A stretch of DNA of 64,000 nt from Tenacibaculum pelagium. Lineage in GTDB: Bacteria > Bacteroidota > Bacteroidia > Flavobacteriales > Flavobacteriaceae. The notes under the pieces are model-generated. The model did not search any database, was not told where the DNA came from, and saw only the letters and a list, made by a program, of their open reading frames with translations. Below, in pieces: positions 36,574 through 45,194 of this stretch. Positions within the stretch are counted from its first letter, which is position 1; every line of letters starts with the position of its first letter. Both the position numbers and the translations under genes were made by a program. The stretch is taken from positions 186,001-250,000 of the forward strand of contig NZ_JACGLS010000003.1 in assembly GCF_014062345.1 (NCBI RefSeq), in the 5' to 3' direction.

Positions 36574-37349
36574 TACAAACTATCAAAATCTTTAAATTCT
36601 TCTTCAATAAGAGTAGCTCCCTTTTTTAAAATGGAAATATAGTTAGGAATGTTTTCAGTTCTAAACCTACTTAAAGGACCCGAAGCGCTAATGCTAGCAA
36701 TAATATTCTGTTGTCTATTTCTAATAGGAATTGCAATGCTAACTAAGCCAAGTTCAAATTCTTCAATATCTAAAGCATAGTCTCTATTTACAGTTGTAGC
36801 TAATTCTTTTTTGAATGCTTTTACGTTTGTAATAGTATGTTGAGTAACTTTGGTAAGTTGAATGTTTTTTAGAATGTCTTCTTGGGTGGTTTGATCAGAA
36901 AAAGCAAGAAGTAATTTACCTGAAGCGGTAGCGTGTATAGGTTGATAAGAACCAATAGAAGTATTAATCTTTAAACCATGTAAGCTATCTGCTTTATTAA
37001 TATGAAAAACTTGATGTTCTTTTAAGATACTAAGTAACACGGTTTCCTTAATTTCTAAAGCAACATTCTTTATCGGGTTGTTAGTCGATTTTGCTATGGT
37101 TTTATAGATGGAAACTCTGTTTCCTAATTCAAATAGTTTGCTGCCTAAACTATACTTTTCATTACTATTTTGATGAACAATGTTTAACGAAGTTAAAGTA
37201 TTTAGCAAACGATAGGTTGTGCTTTTGTTATAGCCGGTTTTATTAGCTAACTCTCTAACTCCCCATTCTTTTTTATCATTTGTAAAAGCATCAAGTACTG
37301 TGAAAGCTTTTATAATTGATTGGTTTAAAGTTTTATTGTCAGAGCTCAT
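36573..37349 (-). CDS. IclR-family transcriptional regulator, likely of the kynurenine operon
   Basis: 258 residues: an N-terminal winged helix (about 10-65; ELANKTGYNKSTTYRLLNTL) and the C-terminal IclR effector-binding domain (about 85-255), with HATASGKLLLAF, DIEEFELGLVSIAIPIRN and ISASGPLSR. IclR proteins bind aromatic or sugar-acid ligands and act as repressors or activators. It diverges from kynU with 148 bases between, containing a perfect 7-bp inverted repeat (37404-37422). Control of the kynurenine genes is inferred from position. Effector unknown; kynurenine or 3-hydroxyanthranilate would be natural candidates. Confidence 0.88.
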   Translation of the reverse strand: MSSDNKTLNQSIIKAFTVLDAFTNDKKEWGVRELANKTGYNKSTTYRLLNTLTSLNIVHQNSNEKYSLGSKLFELGNRVSIYKTIAKSTNNPIKNVALEIKETVLLSILKEHQVFHINKADSLHGLKINTSIGSYQPIHATASGKLLLAFSDQTTQEDILKNIQLTKVTQHTITNVKAFKKELATTVNRDYALDIEEFELGLVSIAIPIRNRQQNIIASISASGPLSRFRTENIPNYISILKKGATLIEEEFKDFDSL

Positions 37350-37403
37350 TTTTTACAATTCGTTTTGGCTAAGATATTAAAAAAGTGTAGATTTATAAAA
37401 CAA

Positions 37404-37422
37404 CGTTTCATTTAGTGAAACG
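37404..37422. promoter_or_regulatory. Putative IclR-family operator
   Basis: CGTTTCA-N5-TGAAACG, perfect 7-bp arms around TTTAG. It resembles the GTTTCA/TGAAAC half-sites known for some IclR-family operators. It lies about midway between the divergent regulator and kynU starts. Confidence 0.6.
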
Positions 37423-37497
37423 CTAAAGTTTTTAATTTGATAATAAATCAAGTATCTTTAGTGTTCTCAAGAAATGGTTTTTTGAAACAAAAGAGAC

Positions 37498-38757
37498 ATG
37501 CACAAAGCAACATTAGATTACGCACAACAGCAAGATAAAGAAGATAAGTTATCTTATTTAAGAGAGCAATTCCATATACCTAAGGATAAAGAAGGAAACG
37601 ATTGGTTATATTTTACAGGAAATTCTTTAGGGTTACAGCCAAAGCAAACTCAAAAGTATATTCAACAAGAATTAGACGATTGGGCAAACTACGGTGTAGA
37701 AGGTCATTTTGAAGCTAAAAATCCTTGGATGCCATATCACGAGTTTTTGACAGAGAAAATGGCGAAAATCGTGGGAGCAAAACCACTAGAAGTTGTGGTG
37801 ATGAACACACTAACAACGAATCTTCATTTGTTAATGGTATCATTTTATCAACCCACAAAAAAGAAATATAAAATTGTAATAGAATCTGATGCCTTTCCTT
37901 CGGATAGATATGCGGTTCAATCACAGTTAAAATTTCACGGATTTGACGCAGATGAAGGTTTAATCGAATGGAAGCCTCGCGAAGGAGAAGAGCTTTTAAA
38001 TATTGAAGATTTAGAGCAAATAGTTTCTGAACAAGGCGATGAAATCGCTTTATTATTAATTGGAGGTGTAAATTATTACACTGGTCAGTATTTAGATTTA
38101 AAGCGTATTGCAGAAATAGGACATTCAAAAGATTGCATGGTTGGAATCGATTTAGCGCACGGAGCAGGAAATATTTCTCCAGAATTGCATGATAGCGGAG
38201 TGGATTTCGCAGCTTGGTGTACTTATAAGTATTTGAATTCTGGTCCAGGAAGTTTAGGAGGCTTATTTGTGCATGAAAAACACGCACATAATAAAGAATT
38301 ACCACGTTTTTCAGGTTGGTGGAATCATAATAAAGAAACACGTTTTAATATGCGTCAACCTTTTGATGTTATGGCTGGTGGCGAAGGTTGGCAATTGTCA
38401 AATCCACCAATATTATCAATGGCAGCAATTAAAGCGTCGTTAGATATGTTTGATAAAGTTGGTATGGAAGCTTTACGAGGAAAATCAGAGAAGTTAACAG
38501 GGTATTTTGAGTTTTTAATCAATGAAATAGATACTGACAGAATTAAGATTATTACACCATCTAATCCAAAAGAAAGAGGTTGTCAATTATCAATTCAAGT
38601 AAAAAATGCTGATAAAAGTTTACATCACAAATTAACTGAGAATAATATTATTACCGATTGGAGAGAGCCAGATGTAATTCGTTGCGCACCAGTGCCGATG
38701 TATAACAGTTTTGAAGATGTATTTAGAATGGTTGAGATTTTAAAAGGATTGTTGTAG
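37498..38757 (+). CDS. kynU: Kynureninase
   Basis: PLP enzyme that cleaves kynurenine or 3-hydroxykynurenine to anthranilate or 3-hydroxyanthranilate plus alanine. 419 residues. Signatures: YFTGNSLGLQPKQT (near 39-52), GHFEAKNPWMPYHEFL, NTLTTNLHLLMVSFY, GIDLAHGAGN and CTYKYLNSGPGSLGG with cofactor Lys244. First gene of the operon. TATCTTTA at 37453-37460 is a near -7 box, one base off, downstream of the putative operator. Confidence 0.95.
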   Translation: MHKATLDYAQQQDKEDKLSYLREQFHIPKDKEGNDWLYFTGNSLGLQPKQTQKYIQQELDDWANYGVEGHFEAKNPWMPYHEFLTEKMAKIVGAKPLEVVVMNTLTTNLHLLMVSFYQPTKKKYKIVIESDAFPSDRYAVQSQLKFHGFDADEGLIEWKPREGEELLNIEDLEQIVSEQGDEIALLLIGGVNYYTGQYLDLKRIAEIGHSKDCMVGIDLAHGAGNISPELHDSGVDFAAWCTYKYLNSGPGSLGGLFVHEKHAHNKELPRFSGWWNHNKETRFNMRQPFDVMAGGEGWQLSNPPILSMAAIKASLDMFDKVGMEALRGKSEKLTGYFEFLINEIDTDRIKIITPSNPKERGCQLSIQVKNADKSLHHKLTENNIITDWREPDVIRCAPVPMYNSFEDVFRMVEILKGLL

Positions 38758-38765
38758 AAAATAAT

Positions 38766-39233
38766 ATGAGAAAGAATAAAGCAATTTCTATTTTAGAAAA
38801 CCAGATTAAAAAATTAGGAAAAAAAGAGAATCTTAATCATAGGTGGACAATTGAAACAAGAACATATTTAAAAGAGTTTTTTGGAGAGGATTCTGAGCAA
38901 TTGCAATTTCTTAAAGATTTTAATTGGAAACCAGGAATTGCAAGTGAACCAGAAATATATAAGCCAACAATAGAGAAGTTCCTTTATGATTGTATTAGTA
39001 CAATCAAGAATATAGGATTAAAAAAAGAGGTAACTGAAAATTGGTTTTCTAAGATACCTAACTGGATTATGTCTTTAAGTTTGACGGGGTTGTTTGGGTT
39101 AGGGATTGTAATAGGTAATGTAACCAATGATAAGCAAAATTTTGAATTAAGGCAGGAGAATAAAGTATTGAAAAGAGAGTTGTTGAATAAAACAGAAGAT
39201 ACATTGTCAATAAAAAATGAAAAAACAAGATAA
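38766..39233 (+). CDS. Unknown membrane-anchored protein in the kynurenine operon
   Basis: 155 residues, no family recognised. A hydrophilic helical N-terminal part (1-95) with conserved-looking Trp/Phe residues precedes one transmembrane helix (about 99-120, WIMSLSLTGLFGLGIVIGNV). A short Glu/Lys-rich, possibly coiled tail ends the protein. It starts 8 bases after kynU and overlaps kmo by 17 bases, so it is embedded in the operon. It has no obvious catalytic motif and may be a recently inserted gene. Confidence 0.6.
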   Translation: MRKNKAISILENQIKKLGKKENLNHRWTIETRTYLKEFFGEDSEQLQFLKDFNWKPGIASEPEIYKPTIEKFLYDCISTIKNIGLKKEVTENWFSKIPNWIMSLSLTGLFGLGIVIGNVTNDKQNFELRQENKVLKRELLNKTEDTLSIKNEKTR

Positions 39234-40611
39234 TATATTAATTATTGGAGCCGGTTTATGCGGTAGCTTACTAGCTTTACGTTTAGCACAAAGAGGTTAT
39301 AAAGTTGAAGTTTACGAAAGTCGTCCAGATTTACGAACTACAGATATTTCTGCTGGTAGATCTATCAATTTAGCTTTGTCTGATCGTGGTTTCAAAGCAT
39401 TACGATTAGCGGGAGTAGAAGAGAAAGCACGTGAAATTTGTATTCCAATGTATGGGCGTTTAATTCACGATATTGAAGGAAATACTTTTGCATCCAATTA
39501 TTCAGGAAGAGAAAATGAGTATATTAATTCAATATCAAGAGGAGATTTAAATGGTATTTTGTTAACTGAAGCAGAGAAACACGAAAATGTAACGATTCAT
39601 TTTAATTCAAAATGTACATCCGTAGATATAGAAAATACTATTGCTAATTTTAAGAGTTACGAAACAAAAGAAGAATTTTCTGTAAATGTCGATGTTATTT
39701 TTGGAACAGACGGGGCAGGTTCAATACTTCGCAAGAGTTATTATTTAGAAAAAAAGTTCTTGTTTAGTTATTCGCAAAATTATTTAACACATGGGTATAA
39801 AGAACTAGAAATTCCAGCTGATATAAATGGAAAGCATCAAATAAGTAAAGATCATTTACATATTTGGCCTCGTGGTGATTATATGCTAATTGCGTTACCA
39901 AACTTAGATGGTAGTTTTACAGTAACTTTATTTTTAGGACATGAAGAAGGAGCGTATCACTTTGAAGGATTAGATTCTGAAGAAAAAATAAAAGATTTCT
40001 TCCAGGCTCAGTTTCCTGATGCGTTAAAGTTAATTCCAAATATAGCAGAAGAGTTTGCTAATAATCCAACAGGAGCTTTAGGAACAGTAAAATGTTCCCC
40101 TTGGTATTACAAGGGTAATACTCTGTTAATGGGAGACGCAGCACATGCGGTTGTTCCGTTTTACGGACAAGGAATGAATGCTTCGTTTGAAGATGTAACG
40201 GTTTTAGATGAAATTTTAAATCAAAATTTAGGAAGCTGGGATGCTACTTTTAAAGGGTATCAAAAAGTAAGAAAGAAGGATGCAGATGCTATTGGAGATT
40301 TAGCGGTTGAGAATTATTATGAAATGCGAGATCATGTAGCAAATCCTTTGTTTAAAGAAAAGAGAAAATTAGAAATGGAGTTAGAGAAGAATTTTCCGAA
40401 TGAATATTTCTCTAAATACTCAATGGTAACATTTAATGAAAACATTGGTTACCATGAAGCAATGACTAAAGGACGAGCACAAGACAAAGCTTTGTTAAAT
40501 ATGGTTGCAGATAATGATTTAAGGGATGTTTCCGATTTAAAAGAGGTACTAAAAAGAGTGCAAAAAGAAACGAACGAAATTTTAGAAGAAGATAAAATAG
40601 CTGGGTTATAA
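39217..40611 (+). CDS. kmo: Kynurenine 3-monooxygenase
   Basis: FAD- and NADPH-dependent aromatic hydroxylase converting kynurenine to 3-hydroxykynurenine. 464 residues. Dinucleotide motif IIGAGLCGSLLALRLAQRG (8-26), YESRPD, the Kmo-specific GRSINLALSDRGFKAL, the DG motif GTDGAGSILR, and GDAAHAVVPFYGQGMN (about 305-320) for FAD ribityl binding. The C-terminal region contains KGRAQDKALL and lacks a clear membrane anchor. It overlaps the preceding unknown gene and abuts the DUF1697 gene. Confidence 0.94.
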   Translation: MKKQDNILIIGAGLCGSLLALRLAQRGYKVEVYESRPDLRTTDISAGRSINLALSDRGFKALRLAGVEEKAREICIPMYGRLIHDIEGNTFASNYSGRENEYINSISRGDLNGILLTEAEKHENVTIHFNSKCTSVDIENTIANFKSYETKEEFSVNVDVIFGTDGAGSILRKSYYLEKKFLFSYSQNYLTHGYKELEIPADINGKHQISKDHLHIWPRGDYMLIALPNLDGSFTVTLFLGHEEGAYHFEGLDSEEKIKDFFQAQFPDALKLIPNIAEEFANNPTGALGTVKCSPWYYKGNTLLMGDAAHAVVPFYGQGMNASFEDVTVLDEILNQNLGSWDATFKGYQKVRKKDADAIGDLAVENYYEMRDHVANPLFKEKRKLEMELEKNFPNEYFSKYSMVTFNENIGYHEAMTKGRAQDKALLNMVADNDLRDVSDLKEVLKRVQKETNEILEEDKIAGL

Positions 40612-41136
40612 ATGAAAACATATATCGTTTTACTTCGTGGAATAAATGTGTCAGGAAAAAATAAACTTCCTATGGCAGAATTACGTGAATTATTAAATGA
40701 TTTAGGTTTTCAAAATGTAAGAACGTATATTCAAAGTGGAAATATTCTACTTAGTTCAGAAGAAAGTAAATCTGTAATCTGTAAAAAGATAAGAGATGAG
40801 ATTTTAGTAAAGTTCGAATATGATGTTCCTGTATTGATAAGAACTCCAAAAGAATGGAGAAAAGCAATAGATAATTATCCTTTTTCAGTTGAAAATGAAA
40901 AAATAGTAGCGTTTTCTTTTTTAAGTAAAATTATCGATCAAACAGAAATTGAAATCAAAGGAATAAACGAAGATCAATATAAAATAGATAACGATGTGGT
41001 GTATTTGTATTGCCCGTCAACTTTTGCTAAAACGAAACTAACAAATAATACTATCGAGAAAAAGTTAAATGTAATAGCTACTACTCGTAATTATAAAACA
41101 ACAATTAAGTTACTTGAAATGGTAACAGAGGCATAA
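40612..41136 (+). CDS. DUF1697 family protein
   Basis: 174 residues with the family start [26 protein letters not shown] and the following [15 protein letters not shown], both diagnostic for DUF1697. Cytoplasmic, no catalytic role known. It begins at the base after the kmo stop codon and ends 4 bases before the RidA-family gene, so it is co-translated with pathway enzymes. That context may be accidental, as DUF1697 proteins occur in many settings. Confidence 0.88.
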   Translation: MKTYIVLLRGINVSGKNKLPMAELRELLNDLGFQNVRTYIQSGNILLSSEESKSVICKKIRDEILVKFEYDVPVLIRTPKEWRKAIDNYPFSVENEKIVAFSFLSKIIDQTEIEIKGINEDQYKIDNDVVYLYCPSTFAKTKLTNNTIEKKLNVIATTRNYKTTIKLLEMVTEA

Positions 41137-41140
41137 AAAT

Positions 41141-41551
41141 ATGGATAGTAAAGTAATTAAAGGAAAAGCAATACCAAGAGGTAAGTTTCCACATGTAAAG
41201 CAAGTAGGAGATTTTATCTATGTGTCAGGAACCAGTTCTCGTAGACCCGATAATTCTTTTGAAGGAGTTGAGGTAGATGAGTTTGGTACAACGAACTTGG
41301 ATATAAAGAAGCAAACAAGAGCTGTAATTGAAAATATTAGAGGGATTTTACAAGAGGTAGGAGCTGATTTAGAAGATATCGTTGATGTAAGTTCTTTCTT
41401 AGTTAATATGAACGATTTTGGAGGATATAACGAAGTATATGCAGAATATTTTGATTATAAAGGACCAACGCGTACAACAGTAGCAGTACATCAGTTACCA
41501 CATCCACATTTGTTGATAGAAATTAAGGTTGTGGCATTTAAAAAGAGTTAG
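41141..41551 (+). CDS. RidA/YjgF-family protein, probable 2-aminomuconate deaminase
   Basis: 136 residues of the RidA fold with [52 protein letters not shown], the substrate-binding Arg in GPTRTTVAV and Glu in LLIEIKVVA. Most RidA proteins hydrolyse enamines/imines. The neighbours (ACMSD, aldehyde dehydrogenase, dioxygenase) make 2-aminomuconate deaminase, which turns 2-aminomuconate into 4-oxalocrotonate with ammonia release, the best reading. The assignment rests on fold plus context. Confidence 0.85.
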   Translation: MDSKVIKGKAIPRGKFPHVKQVGDFIYVSGTSSRRPDNSFEGVEVDEFGTTNLDIKKQTRAVIENIRGILQEVGADLEDIVDVSSFLVNMNDFGGYNEVYAEYFDYKGPTRTTVAVHQLPHPHLLIEIKVVAFKKS

Positions 41552-42202
41552 ATGAAGAAATTATTGTTTTTAGTTATATTTTTTTTATCAGTTAAAACTT
41601 TTGCTGATGCTGGTTATGCTTATCGCTTTTATATAAAGGCAGAAGTAAAAGGAAAAGAAGTAAAAGGTTATTTTTATCATTATAGTTATGATAAATTTGA
41701 TGTAGATAGAAGTTTTTATGAGTATTTAAAAAAGACAATTCATAATAGAGATATTAATATTTTTAAAGAGATAGTTACAGTTAATTTAAACTCGAACTAT
41801 GATTTTGCTTTAAAGGATTCTGATTTAAGCTTTGAATTAAAAGATTTAAATCACATTGAATTATTAGAGACTTTAATTTTTTTACCAAATTCTAGGTTGA
41901 TTAAACTAACTAATAAAGAATTTGAAATAATTAATTGTAGTAAGGTAAATTATAAATTTGTTATAGAAGAAGGGGAAATTAGTTTTTTTGAAAATTGTTC
42001 TTATGTAATAATAAGTTTAGAAAGTGTTGACTCTATGATGAATAGAAAAATAACAATAGAGAAATTAATAAAAGATAAAATCAAAAATTTAGGTGGTTTG
42101 AAAGAAGATAATTATGAAAATTATTATAGTTATTTTAAACAATTACGAGAGGAACTTTTAAAAGAAAAAGTTCTTTTAATTTCAGTTTGTTCACCTTTAT
42201 AA
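41552..42202 (+). CDS. Secreted protein of unknown function in the kynurenine operon
   Basis: 216 residues with a signal peptide (1-18, ending KTFA before DAGYAYRF). The mature protein is rich in Lys, Asn, Tyr and Phe, with alternating beta-like segments and a charged helical C-terminus (about 160-205). No family recognised. Its codons are even more AT-rich than those of the flanking enzymes, as expected for recently acquired DNA. It starts at the base after the RidA-family stop codon and ends 3 bases before the aldehyde dehydrogenase gene. Confidence 0.6.
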   Translation: MKKLLFLVIFFLSVKTFADAGYAYRFYIKAEVKGKEVKGYFYHYSYDKFDVDRSFYEYLKKTIHNRDINIFKEIVTVNLNSNYDFALKDSDLSFELKDLNHIELLETLIFLPNSRLIKLTNKEFEIINCSKVNYKFVIEEGEISFFENCSYVIISLESVDSMMNRKITIEKLIKDKIKNLGGLKEDNYENYYSYFKQLREELLKEKVLLISVCSPL

Positions 42203-42205
42203 AAT

Positions 42206-43648
42206 ATGAAAATTCAAAACTACATAAACGGCGAATTTGTAAATCCAATTTCTAATAATTGGATTGATAATTACAATCCATCAATTGGTGAAGTGTATGG
42301 GCAAATTCCAAATTCATCAAAAGAGGATGTTGAATTAGCGTATCAAGCAGCTTCAAAAGCATTTCCAATTTGGAGCAATACAACTTTAGATGAACGCCAC
42401 AAAATATTGTCTAAAATAGCTGATGGCATAAAAAACAAATTATCTTTTTTAGCAGAAGCCGAATCTAAAGACAACGGTAAGCCATTAAGTTTGGCAACAG
42501 CGATTGATATACCAAGAGCGTCGTCTAATTTTCAGTTTTTCGCAAACGCGATTACGCAATTCTCTTCTGAGGCTCATGAAAGTGTAGGGTTGAATGCCGT
42601 TAATTTTACTTTGCGTCAACCAATTGGAGTCGTAGGTTGTATCTCTCCATGGAATTTACCATTGTACTTATTTACATGGAAAATCGCTCCAGCAATAGCA
42701 GCAGGTAATTGTGTTGTAGCAAAACCAAGTGAAGTCACACCAATGACAGCTTATTTATTAGGAGAAATATGTAATGAAGCTGGTTTACCAAAAGGAGTGT
42801 TAAACATTGTTCATGGATTAGGAGGTTCAACAGGTCAAGCAATCGTTGAGCATCCAAATATTAAAGCGATTTCGTTTACTGGCGGAACAACAACAGGTGC
42901 TCATATTGCTAGAGTTGCTGCACCTATGTTTAAGAAATTATCGTTAGAGTTAGGAGGGAAAAATCCGAACTTAATTTTTGCAGATTGCGATTATGAGAAG
43001 ATGTTAGATACCACGGTTCGTTCTTCATTTGCTAATCAAGGTCAGATTTGTTTATGCGGAAGTAGAATTTTTGTAGAAGAGTCAATTTACGAGCAATTTA
43101 AAAAAGACTTTGTTCAGAAAGTATCTCAGTTAAAAGTTGGAAATCCATCAGAGGCCGATGCAAATGTTGGAGCATTAGTGTCCAAACAACATTTAGAAAA
43201 AGTTAAATCCTACATTGATATTGCAGAGCAAGAAGGCGGAAAAATTCTTTTTGGAGGCGATAGAGTTGAGGTGAATGGAAGTGAAAAAGGTTATTATTTA
43301 CAACCAACAATTATAGAAGTTACAAGTAATGATTGTAAATTAAATCAAGAAGAAATTTTTGGGCCAGTAGTTACGATTATGCCATTTAAAAATGATGAGA
43401 AAGCATTGCAATTAGCAAACAATGTAAAGTATGGTTTATCAGCAACCTTATGGACAAACAATTTAAATAGAACGATGCGAATATCGAAAGAAATTCACGC
43501 AGGTATTGTTTGGGTTAATACATGGTTGTTGAGAGATTTAAGAACTCCTTTTGGTGGGCAAAAAGAAAGTGGAGTAGGACGCGAAGGAGGTTTTGAAGCT
43601 TTACGCTTTTTTACAGAACCTAAAAATGTTTGTATTCAATATGAATAA
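42206..43648 (+). CDS. Aldehyde dehydrogenase, probable 2-aminomuconate-6-semialdehyde dehydrogenase
   Basis: NAD-dependent enzyme of 480 residues. Motifs: PWNLPLYLFTWKIAPAIAAGN, FTGGTTTGAHIA, general-base Glu in LELGGKNPN (about 248), catalytic Cys282 in NQGQICLCGS, EEIFGPVVTIMPF, and the C-terminal PFGGQKESGVGREGG. It belongs with hydroxymuconic- and aminomuconic-semialdehyde dehydrogenases. In the pathway it follows ACMSD and yields 2-aminomuconate, the RidA-family substrate. Its last 8 bases overlap the next small gene. Confidence 0.9.
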   Translation: MKIQNYINGEFVNPISNNWIDNYNPSIGEVYGQIPNSSKEDVELAYQAASKAFPIWSNTTLDERHKILSKIADGIKNKLSFLAEAESKDNGKPLSLATAIDIPRASSNFQFFANAITQFSSEAHESVGLNAVNFTLRQPIGVVGCISPWNLPLYLFTWKIAPAIAAGNCVVAKPSEVTPMTAYLLGEICNEAGLPKGVLNIVHGLGGSTGQAIVEHPNIKAISFTGGTTTGAHIARVAAPMFKKLSLELGGKNPNLIFADCDYEKMLDTTVRSSFANQGQICLCGSRIFVEESIYEQFKKDFVQKVSQLKVGNPSEADANVGALVSKQHLEKVKSYIDIAEQEGGKILFGGDRVEVNGSEKGYYLQPTIIEVTSNDCKLNQEEIFGPVVTIMPFKNDEKALQLANNVKYGLSATLWTNNLNRTMRISKEIHAGIVWVNTWLLRDLRTPFGGQKESGVGREGGFEALRFFTEPKNVCIQYE

Positions 43649-43859
43649 AGAAATAAGGCAAAAAATCGTCCAGATTTGCGATGATAAAATTGCTAAAAAA
43701 GGTGAGAATGTAGGATTGTCGTTCTATGCTTTTTTTAAGAATAAAAACGACAATCCAAAATTATTAATGGAAGTTGCAAAATGGTGGATTGAAACACATC
43801 AATTAGATCATTTTGAAAAAGCAATGAAGATTAAAACGATGATTCAGAATAACTACTAA
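43641..43859 (+). CDS. Small conserved-looking protein (possibly DUF6500)
   Basis: 72 residues from ATG 43641, overlapping the aldehyde dehydrogenase stop region by 8 bases; the longer frame from 43593 lies inside that enzyme gene. It contains IVQICDDKIAKKGENVGLSF, YAFFKNKNDNP and WWIETHQLDHF, a compact helical protein without membrane segments. It may be the DUF6500 family, from memory and not certain. Its consistent tight packing suggests a role with the neighbouring enzymes. Confidence 0.65.
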   Translation: MNKEIRQKIVQICDDKIAKKGENVGLSFYAFFKNKNDNPKLLMEVAKWWIETHQLDHFEKAMKIKTMIQNNY

Positions 43860-43861
43860 AA

Positions 43862-44638
43862 ATGAATTTAGATATACAAAATAAAAATGCCTTAGTTTGC
43901 GGAAGCACACAAGGAATAGGAAAGGCTTCGGCAATGCAATTAGCACTGGAAGGAGTAAATGTAACATTGATTGCTCGTAACGAAGAAAAACTGAAAAAGG
44001 TTTTAACAGAGTTACCAAATAATAATCAAAATCATAGTTATATAGTTGCTGATTTTTCAAAACCACTAGAGTTAAAAGAAAAATTAGAAGCGAGTAACTT
44101 GAATTTTCATATCCTGGTAAATAATACAGGAGGTCCGGCTGGAGGTCCCGTATTTAATGCACAATTAGACGAGTTCGAAAGAGCATTTACGCAACATTTA
44201 AAATGTAATCACGTTTTGGTACAAGCATTGGTTCCTTTTATGAAAGAAGCTGGTTATGGTAGAATTATCAATGTAATTTCTACATCAGTAAAACAACCCT
44301 TAGATGGTTTGGGAGTTTCTAATACCATTCGTGGTGCTGTTGCTAATTGGTCTAAAACATTAGCGAACGAGTTAGGCCAGTTTAATATCACAGTAAATAA
44401 TGTACTGCCTGGAGCAACAGGTACAGAACGTTTAAATGAGATAATTAATAATAAAGCAAAGAAAACAGGATTATCTGTTGAAGAAGTTTCAAAAAATATG
44501 ATGAACGCTTCACCAGCAAAACGTTTTGCAAAACCTGAAGAGATTGCGAATGCAGTGGTGTTTTTAGCTAGCGAAAGAGCAAGTTTTATCAACGGAATTA
44601 ATGTTCCAGTTGACGGAGGAAGAACAAAATCATTGTAG
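43862..44638 (+). CDS. SDR-family protein lacking the canonical Tyr-Lys pair
   Basis: 258 residues with the SDR cofactor motif GSTQGIGKAS (about 13-22), NNTGGPAGGP in place of NNAG, and the C-terminal FINGINVPVDGG. At the active site, VISTSVKQPLDGLGVSNTIRGAV has Ser but Asn/Arg-type residues where Tyr-x3-Lys normally lies. This variant subgroup exists among 3-oxoacyl-reductase-like SDRs. Whether it reduces a pathway intermediate or has a non-redox role is unknown. It lies in the operon 2 bases after the small protein gene and 25 before the dioxygenase. Confidence 0.85.
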   Translation: MNLDIQNKNALVCGSTQGIGKASAMQLALEGVNVTLIARNEEKLKKVLTELPNNNQNHSYIVADFSKPLELKEKLEASNLNFHILVNNTGGPAGGPVFNAQLDEFERAFTQHLKCNHVLVQALVPFMKEAGYGRIINVISTSVKQPLDGLGVSNTIRGAVANWSKTLANELGQFNITVNNVLPGATGTERLNEIINNKAKKTGLSVEEVSKNMMNASPAKRFAKPEEIANAVVFLASERASFINGINVPVDGGRTKSL

Positions 44639-44663
44639 ATTTATAAAATTAAAACAAACAACT

Positions 44664-45194
44664 ATGAGTAAGCTAGTACAACCTTTAAATTTTAAAAAGT
44701 GGATAGATGAACATCGTCATTTATTAAAACCACCTGTTGGTAATAAGCAAGTTTGGGATAATGGTGAGTATATTGTAATGGTTGTTGGCGGACCCAATAA
44801 TCGTAAAGATTATCATTATAATGAAACACCAGAATTCTTTTATCAAGTAGAAGGTGATATGGTTTTAAAAATTATTGATGATAAAGGAAAAATGGTTGAT
44901 GTTGAAATAAATGAAGGAGATATCTATTTATTACCAGCTAAAGTGCCACATTCGCCACAACGAAAAGAAAATACTGTTGGTTTGGTAATCGAGTATCCAA
45001 GGGCAGAAAAAATGTTGGATGCTTTAGAGTGGTATTGTGAAAATTGTAGTACCCCTTTATATAGAGAAGAGTTTGCTTTGGATAATATAGAAACCGATAT
45101 GCCAATTATTTTCGATAAATATTACTCAGATAAAAAGAAGTGTACTTGCGACAATTGTGGAACGGTAATGGAAGCGCCTAATAAAGTTAAATAA
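44664..45194 (+). CDS. nbaC: 3-hydroxyanthranilate 3,4-dioxygenase
   Basis: Non-haem Fe(II) cupin that opens 3-hydroxyanthranilate to 2-amino-3-carboxymuconate-6-semialdehyde. 176 residues from ATG 44664; a TTG start at 44601 inside the SDR gene is rejected. Iron ligands His51, Glu57 and His96, substrate-binding Arg47 and Arg100, and Glu110 are visible (NRKDYHYNETPEFFY; VPHSPQR). A second rubredoxin-like metal site is formed by Cys125/Cys128 and Cys162/Cys165. This matches the bacterial enzyme closely. Confidence 0.95.
   Translation: MSKLVQPLNFKKWIDEHRHLLKPPVGNKQVWDNGEYIVMVVGGPNNRKDYHYNETPEFFYQVEGDMVLKIIDDKGKMVDVEINEGDIYLLPAKVPHSPQRKENTVGLVIEYPRAEKMLDALEWYCENCSTPLYREEFALDNIETDMPIIFDKYYSDKKKCTCDNCGTVMEAPNKVK

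Noticed and set aside
37715-38341. Long open frame on the minus strand opposite kynU
   Set aside because: No family features, and it lies wholly inside an intact kynureninase gene; the frame is a by-product of coding bias.
43803-44066. Minus-strand frame across the SDR start
   Set aside because: Overlaps two well-supported genes and has no recognisable protein features.
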